Assembly (NCBI GenBank): GCA_030838305.1
Contig: JAUTWY010000541.1
Span: 1-6,672, forward strand
Source of the DNA: Acidobacteriaceae bacterium
Lineage (GTDB): Bacteria; Acidobacteriota; Terriglobia; Terriglobales; Acidobacteriaceae
Reading direction: 5' to 3'
Length of the DNA stretch: 6,672 bases
Below the pieces are notes generated by a model that saw only the letters and a list, made by a program, of their open reading frames with translations, did no database searches and had not been told where the DNA came from. Shown piece after piece: positions 1 to 5,452 of the stretch. Numbering within the stretch: the first letter of the stretch is position 1; the number at the start of each line of letters is the position of its first letter. Made by a program: the position numbers and the translations under genes.

Positions 1-132
1 AGCATAGATTGCATCAAGTCGATTCGCCTTACGCTCAATCTTCTCGCCAACGCCAATACGGGCTCCGATATACAGACCAGGGTGAGGCCCGTGACTACGT
101 TGGTGGGAAATGCCCGTTTGGTGAACAACTGA
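1..132 (+). CDS. C-terminal end of a PilW-like minor pseudopilin (partial)
   Basis: An open frame enters from the left edge and reads 43 codons (SIDCIKSIRLTLNLL...RPVTTLVGNARLVNN) to a TGA at 130-132. Its pattern of hydrophobic and charged residues, with an R-P-V-T-T-L-V-G-N-A-R ending, resembles the C-terminal strand of PilW-type prepilins, which commonly lie just upstream of pilX. The stop codon overlaps the Shine-Dalgarno sequence of the next gene (GGAGGA at 133-138), so the two are probably co-transcribed and translationally coupled. A degraded second copy of this same 3' end lies at 1687-1779, which confirms that the segment belonged to the duplicated unit. The PilW assignment is inferred from context and a short tail; another pseudopilin such as PilV or a GspJ-like protein is possible. 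Only the end is visible. Confidence 0.6.
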   Translation, partial: SIDCIKSIRLTLNLLANANTGSDIQTRVRPVTTLVGNARLVNN

Positions 133-138
133 GGAGGA
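133..138 (+). promoter_or_regulatory. Ribosome binding site of pilX copy 1
   Basis: GGAGGA lies 9 bases before the ATG at 148, immediately after the upstream stop codon (130-132). It fixes the start of the first PilX-like gene. The same element recurs at 1780-1785 before the second copy because it was carried along in the duplicated unit. Confidence 0.8.
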
Positions 139-147
139 TCTTTCCTT

Positions 148-1662
148 ATGCGCCAATTGAATGTTCGTAACAGGGAACGCGGAATTGCCCTGATTATGGC
201 TCTGCTGGCGTTACTGTTGATCTCTGCTGTAGGCCTGGGCATGATTTACATGTCCAGCGCTGAAACCGCGATCAACGGCAACTATAAGGACACGCAGGTG
301 GCTTTCTTTGCCATGCGGGGTGGCCTGGAGGAGATGCGAGACCGGTTGCGCACCAACGCCAAGAATCCCCTCAGCAAAGCCCCCAACGTTCTTACGACGA
401 CCGCCATGCCGGGTACACCGAATTCCATTATTTACCTGGTCAACTCCTCTGGGGCAGGTGACCCGGTAGATCCGAAAACGTTCCTTAATAATCCCTACTT
501 CGACGATGAGTTCTGCCATGAGTACTTCAACGGTTCTGGCGTGGCATGGGTCGCTCCGGGCACTCCATGTCAGGCCGTGGGCGCGCCGCCCTTCGCCAGT
601 ATCGAACCATACATCGTCAGTGACGATCCGCACACCGGCACCGCCTCTTCTCTGAAGTACAAGTGGGTTCGCCTCACGCTGAAGCAGAATGCAACCAGCG
701 GAAACCCTTTGGTTCCCGCTACATGGGTGGATTCAACGCAAGCCGCCAATGCGCAAGTGTGCTGGGACGCAACCAACCTGATGGAGAGACCGTCGACTGC
801 GATGGGCGGGGCCGCTAACTGCGATCTGGTGACGACAAACCAGGTCGAGCCTGTCTACCTTGTTACCTCCATGGCTGTAACCCCGTCGGGCAGCCGCCGC
901 GTTGGGCAATATGAAGTATCAGCCTTCAACATTGCACCCCCTCCGGCAGGTCTGTCATTGGATGGGCCGACTCCTAACTTTGGAACGCCCAATTCAAATA
1001 ATGCAGGCATCGACGGCACTGATCAGAGCGGCACGCCTCCTGCTGTGCCGAACGGTTGCACCACCAATCTCGGAAATCAACCCGCCATTGGCACTGACAA
1101 CGCAGCTGACGCAGCGAGCGTCCTTTCACAAACCAAGAGACCTGCCAATTTCACCGGGTCAACCCCCGCAATTACCAGCCAGGGGCCAGCTTTAACCAAC
1201 TGGGATACGCCGGCCGAGCTGAATGCCCTGGTATCAGAGATGTCGGATGTAGCCGACGTTACCTGTCCCAGCGCCAGCCCTAAGTGCTCATCCGGAACCT
1301 ATGGCACCGTCGCTGCACCTCAGATCACATACGTCAACGGCGATTTCAGCATGAGTGGCGGCAACAGCGGCGCGGGTGTGCTGGTTGTAACCGGAACATT
1401 GACCATCAGCGGCAATATGCAATTCAACGGCTTGATTCTGGTCATCGGCGCGGGAAACATGGTGATCAACGGTGGAGGCAATGGCACAATTTACGGAGAA
1501 GTTTTCGTGGCTAACACCACCGGAGTCGGGGGGGCATTGGGAAGTCCATCGTTCAGTTGGAACGGCGGCGGCAAAGCTAGCGTTTACTACAACAGCTGCT
1601 GGGCCAACATCGGCAACAACTTGCATTACATCGTCCTAGCTTCCCGCGAAGAGATGTACTAG
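148..1662 (+). CDS. PilX-like type IV pilus minor pseudopilin, copy 1
   Basis: This 504-residue protein is a probable type IV pilus assembly protein with a PilX N-terminal domain. Residues 1-12 form a basic leader ending R-E-R-G, the prepilin peptidase-type site. A hydrophobic helix follows (about 13-36, IALIMALLALLLISAVG), then a MSSAET...AFFAMRGGLEEMRDRLR stretch typical of PilX/GspK-like N-terminal helices. The mature N-terminus lacks Glu at position 5, unlike major pilins. The rest would be exported. It contains eight cysteines, all conserved in copy 2, which suggests disulfides. Near residues 384-460 is a glycine-rich, strand-like region (GVLVVTGTLTISGN, NGLILVIG, NGTIYGEVFVAN) resembling a beta-solenoid. 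At 504 residues it is much longer than proteobacterial PilX (about 200). The start is set by GGAGGA at 133-138. There is no terminator after it, so it is probably transcribed together with copy 2. Confidence 0.85.
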   Translation: MRQLNVRNRERGIALIMALLALLLISAVGLGMIYMSSAETAINGNYKDTQVAFFAMRGGLEEMRDRLRTNAKNPLSKAPNVLTTTAMPGTPNSIIYLVNSSGAGDPVDPKTFLNNPYFDDEFCHEYFNGSGVAWVAPGTPCQAVGAPPFASIEPYIVSDDPHTGTASSLKYKWVRLTLKQNATSGNPLVPATWVDSTQAANAQVCWDATNLMERPSTAMGGAANCDLVTTNQVEPVYLVTSMAVTPSGSRRVGQYEVSAFNIAPPPAGLSLDGPTPNFGTPNSNNAGIDGTDQSGTPPAVPNGCTTNLGNQPAIGTDNAADAASVLSQTKRPANFTGSTPAITSQGPALTNWDTPAELNALVSEMSDVADVTCPSASPKCSSGTYGTVAAPQITYVNGDFSMSGGNSGAGVLVVTGTLTISGNMQFNGLILVIGAGNMVINGGGNGTIYGEVFVANTTGVGGALGSPSFSWNGGGKASVYYNSCWANIGNNLHYIVLASREEMY

Positions 1663-1686
1663 ATCATCGACTGGCACTTCGGACCC

Positions 1687-1779
1687 AATTCTGGCCAACA
1701 CCAATGCGGGCGCCGATGTGCAGACCAGGGTGAGGCCCGTGACCAGATTAGTGGGAGCGCCCCTCTGGTGAACAACTGA
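1687..1779 (+). pseudogene. Relic of the upstream PilW-like gene 3' end
   Basis: This stretch aligns with 39-132. Translated in the old frame it reads ILANTNAGADVQTRVRPVTRLVGAPLW, compared with LLANANTGSDIQTRVRPVTTLVGNARLVNN in the intact gene. One base has been lost after GTGGGA (about 1757), which shifts the frame into a TGA at 1769-1771. The original stop (1777-1779) and its overlapping Shine-Dalgarno sequence are retained. It has no start codon and cannot make a protein by itself. Its remaining role is probably as leader and ribosome-binding region for pilX copy 2. Confidence 0.82.
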
Positions 1780-1785
1780 GGAGGA
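1780..1785 (+). promoter_or_regulatory. Ribosome binding site of pilX copy 2
   Basis: GGAGGA lies 10 bases before the ATG at 1796. It is the duplicated counterpart of the site at 133-138, with one extra T in the spacer. Confidence 0.78.
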
Positions 1786-1795
1786 CTTTTCCTTT

Positions 1796-3316
1796 ATGCG
1801 CCAATTGACTGTTCGTAACAATGGTTGTAACAGGGAACGCGGAATCGCCCTGATCATGGCTCTGCTGGCGTTACTGTTGATCTCCGCCGTAGGCCTGGGC
1901 ATGATTTACATGTCCAGCGCTGAAACTTCGATCAATGGAAACTATAAGGACACGCAGGTTGCTTTCTTTGCCATGCGCGGTGGCCTGGAGGAAATGCGAG
2001 ACCGGTTGCGCAGCAATGCGAAGAACCCCCTGAATAAAGCACCCAACGTCCTTCCGACTACTGCCATGCCCGGGACACCGAATTCCATCATTTACCTGGT
2101 CAACTCCTCGGGGGCAGGTGATCCGGTAGATCCGAAGACGTTCCTTAATAATCCCTACTTCGATGATGAGTTCTGCCATGAGTCGTTCACCGGTTCGGGA
2201 GTGGCATGGGTCGCTCCGGGCACTCCATGTCAGGCCGTGGGCGCGCCGCCCTTCGGCAGCATAGAACCATACATCGTCAGTGACGATCCGCACACCGGCA
2301 CCGCCTCTTCTCTAAAGTATAAGTGGGTTCGCCTCACGCTGAAGCAGAATGGAACCAGTGGAAACCCTTTGGTTCCCGCTACGTGGGTGGATTCAACGCA
2401 GCTCGCCAATGCCCAAGTATGCTGGGATGCGACGAACCTGATGGAGAGACCGTCCACTGCGATGGGTGGGGCCGCGAACTGCGATCTTGTGACCACCAAC
2501 CAGGTCGAGCCTGTCTACCTTGTTACCTCCATGGCTGTAACCCCGTCGGGCAGCCGCCGCGTTGGGCAATACGAAGTGTCGGCTTTCAACATGTCGCCGC
2601 CCCCGGCAGGTCTGTCATTGGATGGGCCGACTCCTAACTTCGGCACGCCCAATTCAAACAACGCAAGCATCAACGGCACGGATCAGAGCGGCACGCCTCC
2701 TGCTGTGCCGAACGGTTGCTCCACGAATTTCGGGAACCAACCGGCCATTGGCGCTGACAACGCAGCCGACGCGGCAAGCGTTCTTGCACAAACCAAGAGG
2801 CCTGCCAACTTCACCGGGACAACCCCCGCAATTACCGACCAAGGGCCAGCTTTAACCAACTGGAATACGCCGGCCGAGCTAAATGCCATAGTATCGGAGA
2901 TGTCAAATGTAGCTGACGTTACCTGTCCAGGGAGTCCTAAGTGCTCCTTGTCAACCTACGGCACCGTCGCTGCGCCGCAGATTACTTTTGTGAACGGTGA
3001 CTTCAGCATGAGCAGCGCCACCGGCTCGGGCATCCTGGTCGTGACCGGAACATTAACCATCAGCGGCGTGATGCAGTGGAATGGCCTTATTCTCGTCATT
3101 GGCGATGGAAGCATGGTGGTAAACGGTGCCGGCAACGGCACAGTCTACGGAGAGATCTTCGTAGCTAACACCCATGGCGCCGGTGGGACACTGGGAAGCC
3201 CATCATTCAATTGGAACGGTGGCGGCAAGGCTAATGTCTATTACAACAGTTGCTGGGCTGGCCTCGGCAACAACCTGCATTACATCGTTCTCGCCTCCCG
3301 CGAAGAGATGTATTAA
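1796..3316 (+). CDS. PilX-like type IV pilus minor pseudopilin, copy 2
   Basis: This 506-residue paralogue of the preceding gene is about 90% identical by hand alignment. Compared with copy 1 it has a 4-residue insertion in the leader (RNNGCNRERG against RNRERG), which adds a cysteine before the cleavage site, and two single-residue deletions in the C-terminal third. The hydrophobic helix (about 17-40), the helix after it, all eight exported cysteines and the C-terminal NLHYIVLASREEMY are kept, so both copies look functional. Replacements are concentrated in the C-terminal half, especially around the glycine-rich strand region (MSSATGSGILVV against MSGGNSGAGVLVV). The start is chosen by homology and by GGAGGA at 1780-1785. 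It is the last gene of the operon, being followed 16 bases after its stop by an intrinsic terminator. The role, pilus tip or priming component, is inferred from the family. Confidence 0.85.
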   Translation: MRQLTVRNNGCNRERGIALIMALLALLLISAVGLGMIYMSSAETSINGNYKDTQVAFFAMRGGLEEMRDRLRSNAKNPLNKAPNVLPTTAMPGTPNSIIYLVNSSGAGDPVDPKTFLNNPYFDDEFCHESFTGSGVAWVAPGTPCQAVGAPPFGSIEPYIVSDDPHTGTASSLKYKWVRLTLKQNGTSGNPLVPATWVDSTQLANAQVCWDATNLMERPSTAMGGAANCDLVTTNQVEPVYLVTSMAVTPSGSRRVGQYEVSAFNMSPPPAGLSLDGPTPNFGTPNSNNASINGTDQSGTPPAVPNGCSTNFGNQPAIGADNAADAASVLAQTKRPANFTGTTPAITDQGPALTNWNTPAELNAIVSEMSNVADVTCPGSPKCSLSTYGTVAAPQITFVNGDFSMSSATGSGILVVTGTLTISGVMQWNGLILVIGDGSMVVNGAGNGTVYGEIFVANTHGAGGTLGSPSFNWNGGGKANVYYNSCWAGLGNNLHYIVLASREEMY

Positions 3317-3332
3317 ATCGACTTGCACCCTG

Positions 3333-3364
3333 GACCCCGGTCTAACGATCGGGGTCTTTTTTTT
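3333..3364 (+). terminator. Intrinsic terminator of the pilX operon
   Basis: The arms GACCCCGGTC (3333-3342) and GATCGGGGTC (3347-3356) form a 10-bp stem, including one G-U pair, around a TAAC loop. Eight T follow (3357-3364). This is a strong Rho-independent terminator 16 bases beyond the stop of pilX copy 2. The equivalent place after copy 1 keeps only the first bases of the left arm (GACCC at 1682-1686). Confidence 0.92.
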
Positions 3365-3399
3365 GCACGGTTGCAGGCCGCCGGATAGCTCGAGAACGC

Positions 3400-3426
3400 A
3401 TCACCGGGATCACCGGGATCACCGGG
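3400..3426. repeat. Three 9-bp direct repeats (ATCACCGGG)
   Basis: ATCACCGGG occurs three times without a gap between the pilX terminator and the next gene. It could be a simple microsatellite or a short binding-site array; nothing decides between them. It lies about 30-60 bases upstream of the putative -10 element at 3458-3463. Confidence 0.7.
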
Positions 3427-3430
3427 CGCA

Positions 3431-3453
3431 AACCTTTTCCCGGCGCAAAGGTT
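3431..3453. repeat. Short inverted repeat upstream of the DUF3179 gene
   Basis: AACCTTT (3431-3437) and AAAGGTT (3447-3453) are exact complements separated by 9 bases. The element overlaps the -35 region of the putative promoter, so an operator is conceivable. It has no T-run and is not a convincing terminator. Confidence 0.4.
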
Positions 3454-3457
3454 AGGC

Positions 3458-3463
3458 TAAAAT
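3458..3463 (+). promoter_or_regulatory. Putative -10 element of the DUF3179 gene
   Basis: TAAAAT in the context GGCTAAAATC. The same hexamer precedes the HAD gene (4734-4739) and, on the other strand, the zinc-ribbon gene (6573-6578). The -35 region (TTTTCC at 3435-3440) is weak. Transcription would start near 3470, which favours the ATG at 3489 over the GTG at 3468 as the start codon. Confidence 0.4.
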
Positions 3464-3488
3464 CATTGTGCATTCATCCAGCAAATCC

Positions 3489-4724
3489 ATGAGCTTCTCA
3501 TCGCACTCCGAATTCATCACCCAGCGCCGCCCATTGCCCTGGCTGTGGCCGGCATTTTCCCTTTGCGCCGTCGCCGCCACCGCTTTCTTCTTCATTCCTG
3601 CCTTCATTATTCGTCCCTTCCGGCATCAGGAGCCACGCGCGCTCATGCTGGCGATGACGCTGCGACAACGGGCTCCCCTGGTCACGCTGATCGCCGGTCT
3701 CGCCGGTCTCGTGTTCGCCTTCGCCCTGTGGAGAACCGCCAGCCGCTGGACCAAATTCTTCGTGGCGCTGATTATGCTGGTGGTTGCATTCTCCGCGGTC
3801 ATGGCTCGCCTCAATTATTTTGAATGGATGTTCCATCCCATCGATGGCCCGCAATTCCTCGCGCAATCCGAAAGCAAACTCGACGCGAAGGAAATGATCA
3901 TGGGGGTGCGCCTGGGCAGCGACGCCCGCGCCTATCCCATCAGCCAGATGGCGTACCATCACGTCCTCAACGACGTGGTCGCAGGCACGCCTATCGCCGT
4001 CACTTATTGAACGCTCTGTCACACCGGTCTGGTGTGGAGGCGAACGGTGAACCGGAGGGTGCTGCATTTTTATTTGGCCGGCATCAACAACCAGAACTTC
4101 CTCATGCGTGATAAGGAAACTGGGACCTGGTGGCAGCAGATCACCGGCAAGGCCATCTACGGCCCGCTGCAAGGCGCAGCGCTCGAACTCGTCCTCAGCG
4201 ACGAACTCACCTTCGGCGAGTGGAGAAGCGAATCTCCCTCCGGACAGGTGCTGGCACCGGTCGCCAAATATACGAAAGAATACGACAGCCACTGGGAGCC
4301 GGAAGTCGCCAAGCTTCCCGTAGTGATCAGCTTTCCGGGCACCGAGCTCAAATCGCGAGACGTCGTCATCGGACTCACGATCGACGGCTCCGCGCGTGCC
4401 TATCCCTGGGAGACTTTCGCGAAGCAGTCTCCGGTGCTCGATCGCGTCAACGGCACGCCACTACTTGTCGCTCTCGGGCCCGATGGCAAATCCTTCCGCG
4501 TTTTTGTCAGCCGCATTGACGGCCGCGACGCTGAATTCTTCTTGCAAGCAGATGCGAAAGACTGGACGCTGGTCGATGCCACCACCGCCAGCCAGTGGAA
4601 CTTCCAGGGTTGCGCTATCTCCGGGCCCGCGCAGGGAAAGTGTCTCGAGCGGATCCCCGCGCTCAAAGATTATTGGTTTGACTGGCGCAATTACCATCCC
4701 GACACCACGATCTACAAACACTGA
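3489..4724 (+). CDS. Membrane-anchored DUF3179 protein, probable selenoprotein (TGA at 4008-4010 read as Sec)
   Basis: Read through one in-frame TGA, this is a 411-residue DUF3179 protein of unknown biochemical role. Three probable membrane helices lie at about 19-43, 63-82 and 88-108. Two DUF3179-like halves follow: about 136-250 (GVRLGSDARAYPISQMAYHHVLND...) and about 293-411 (IGLTIDGSARAYPWETF...), ending WFDWRNYHPDTTIY, typical of the family C-terminus. The TGA is codon 174 in VTY-TGA-T-L-C-H-T-G, where family members usually have VTYCxLC, so it replaces the first cysteine of a CxxC-like redox motif. The downstream sequence stays in the same frame and keeps family motifs (AGINNQNFLMRDKETGTWWQQ). 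A hairpin suited to SECIS function follows the TGA. The second half lacks the cysteine pair. The start is uncertain: a GTG at 3468 would add seven residues. Neither start has a clear Shine-Dalgarno sequence. The alternative reading is a nonsense-mutated pseudogene. Sec insertion is inferred; no selA, selB or selC gene is in the window. Confidence 0.8.
4008..4010 (+). other. In-frame TGA, candidate selenocysteine codon
   Basis: The TGA follows GTC-ACT-TAT (V-T-Y) and precedes ACG-CTC-TGT (T-L-C). It sits exactly at the conserved cysteine of the DUF3179 VTYCxLC motif, giving a UxxC motif. The frame before and after is identical (the coding segments up to 4007 and from 4011 share one phase), so no frameshift is needed. 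Confidence 0.78.
4011..4042 (+). promoter_or_regulatory. Candidate bacterial SECIS hairpin
   Basis: CACACC (4020-4025) pairs perfectly with GGTGTG (4031-4036) around the loop GGTCT (4026-4030). The stem can be extended by CTC (4014-4016) with GAG (4037-4039), leaving TGT (4017-4019) bulged on the 5' side. The loop starts 15 bases after the TGA, and its second G is base 16. Bacterial SECIS elements are coding-region hairpins just 3' of the UGA with G in the first loop positions. As recalled, E. coli fdhF also has GGUCU at its hairpin tip and a bulged U on the 5' side. Spacing is at the short end of the usual range. SelB recognition is inferred. Confidence 0.72.
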
Positions 4725-4739
4725 GGCGATTGTTAAAAT
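4711..4739 (+). promoter_or_regulatory. Putative promoter of the HAD gene
   Basis: TCTACA (4711-4716, four of six matches to TTGACA), a 17-base spacer and TAAAAT (4734-4739, five of six to TATAAT) lie across the end of the DUF3179 gene and the 40-base gap after it. This suggests that the HAD gene can be transcribed independently of DUF3179. Confidence 0.45.
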
Positions 4740-4749
4740 CAAAACAACT

Positions 4750-4757
4750 AGAAAGGA
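4750..4757 (+). promoter_or_regulatory. Ribosome binding site deciding the HAD gene start
   Basis: AGAAAGGA lies 7 bases before the GTG at 4765. The open frame extends upstream to 4396 inside the DUF3179 gene, but this site and the HAD motif I position place the start at 4765. Confidence 0.7.
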
Positions 4758-4764
4758 CTCATCC

Positions 4765-5376
4765 GTGTCCGCGATTCAGGCCATCTTTTGGGACATAGGC
4801 GGCGTACTCCTCAGCAACGCCTGGGACCACACGCAACGCCTAGCCGCGCTCGAACATTTTCGTCTCGACGAAGAAGAGTTTCACTCGCGCCATGAGATGG
4901 TGGTGTCGTCGTTTGAGCGGGGCAAGATCACACTCGACGAATATCTGGACCGCACAGTCTTTTACCGCAACCGTCCCTTCACTCGCGATCAGTTTCGGGA
5001 TTTCATGTTCTCTCTGTCGGAGCCCATGCCTGAAGTTCTCACCTTCGCGCGCGCTCTCGCCGACTCCGGCAAATTCTTCATGGGAACAATCAACAACGAG
5101 TCCCGCGAGTTGAATCTGCATCGCATCGAGAAGTACGGTTTGCGTAAAATCTTCCGTTTGTTTGTCAGCTCTTGCTTTGTGGGACTGCGCAAGCCGGAGA
5201 GCGGCATTTACCGCCTGGCGGTCGAGATCACGCAGATTAGTCCCGAAGAGTGCTGCTTCATCGACGACCGCGCGCTGAATCTGGAGTGCGCCGCGAAGCT
5301 GGGGATGCGCACAGTTCAGATGCAAACGCTCGATCAGTTGCGAGAGGAATTGGAAAAGCTCGGCGTTAAACAGTGA
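4765..5376 (+). CDS. HAD-family hydrolase (YihX-like phosphatase)
   Basis: This 203-residue cytoplasmic protein has the order of motifs of the haloacid dehalogenase superfamily. Motif I is FWDIGGVLL (nucleophile Asp10), with Gly12 in place of the second Asp, as in the D-x-G-[GN]-V subgroup. A helical cap follows at about 20-85. Motif II is GTINNES (Thr108 or the nearby Asn), the Lys motif is GLRKPESGIY (Lys143), and motif IV is CFIDDRALN (Asp167, Asp168), followed by AKLGMRTVQM. The layout and length match YihX-type sugar-phosphate phosphatases (about 200 residues), but the substrate cannot be told. Replacement of the second Asp of DxD is common in this subgroup and does not by itself mean loss of activity. 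The GTG start is supported by AGAAAGGA at 4750-4757. The stop codon lies inside the inverted repeat at 5371-5452. Confidence 0.88.
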   Translation: MSAIQAIFWDIGGVLLSNAWDHTQRLAALEHFRLDEEEFHSRHEMVVSSFERGKITLDEYLDRTVFYRNRPFTRDQFRDFMFSLSEPMPEVLTFARALADSGKFFMGTINNESRELNLHRIEKYGLRKIFRLFVSSCFVGLRKPESGIYRLAVEITQISPEECCFIDDRALNLECAAKLGMRTVQMQTLDQLREELEKLGVKQ

Positions 5377-5452
5377 TCAGTGATCAGTGACCGGTGATTA
5401 GTGTTCGGTTTTTACTGATCACTCGACACTGACCACTGGACACTGATTACTA
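5371..5452. repeat. CAGTGAT-type inverted repeat between convergent genes
   Basis: The left arm has CAGTG at 7-base steps (CAGTGATCAGTGATCAGTGA...), and the right arm has its complement CACTG at matching steps. The inner stem GTGATTAGT/ACTGATCAC (9 bp, one G-U) closes a loop containing GGTTTTT. Together the arms fold into an imperfect hairpin of about 32 bp. It contains the TGA of the HAD gene (5374-5376) and the TAG of the minus-strand gene (5452-5450), so it could act as a bidirectional terminator. Its 7-base periodicity suggests a genome-dispersed intergenic repeat family; I cannot check copy number here. Confidence 0.8.

Larger units (their letters stand above)
39..3337 (+). repeat. Tandem duplication of a ~1648-bp pilW-tail/pilX unit
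   Basis: Unit A runs roughly 39-1686 and unit B 1687-3337. Each carries the 3' end of the PilW-like gene, the Shine-Dalgarno sequence, a complete pilX gene and about 21 bases past its stop codon. The offset between the units is 1648 bases at the start codons (148 and 1796). A 23-base stretch in the upstream gene tail is identical at 73-95 and 1721-1743. The post-stop stretches at 1666-1686 and 3317-3337 match at 17 of 21 positions by hand alignment. The proteins are about 90% identical, so the event is neither very recent nor very old. No insertion sequence is visible at the ends. Confidence 0.9.

Noticed and set aside
211..633. 140-residue minus-strand frame inside pilX copy 1, with a 140-residue twin at 1871-2293
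   Set aside because: Conservation of the pair follows automatically from the pilX duplication. There is no start signal and no recognisable domain, and the plus-strand protein explains the sequence.
39..3337. Insertion sequence or transposon as the cause of the pilX duplication
   Set aside because: There is no transposase and no terminal inverted repeats or target-site duplication at the unit ends. Unequal recombination or replication slippage is simpler.
3498..4292. 264-residue open frame on the minus strand
   Set aside because: It lies antisense to the DUF3179 gene, its composition is low-complexity (His, Gly, Glu and Arg rich), and it has no recognisable domain. It is best explained as a mirror of the codon bias of the real gene.
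4032..4724. Independent DUF3179 gene starting at GTG 4032
   Set aside because: It would begin in the middle of the conserved domain, has no Shine-Dalgarno sequence, and is in the same frame as the upstream segment with only the TGA between them.
4396..4764. N-terminal extension of the HAD protein
   Set aside because: It overlaps the end of the DUF3179 gene in another frame and precedes motif I, which normally lies near the N-terminus. The ribosome binding site at 4750-4757 supports the start at 4765.
5371..5452. CRISPR-like array
   Set aside because: The units are only 7 bases, there are no spacers of constant length, and the two arms are inverted, so it is a hairpin repeat.
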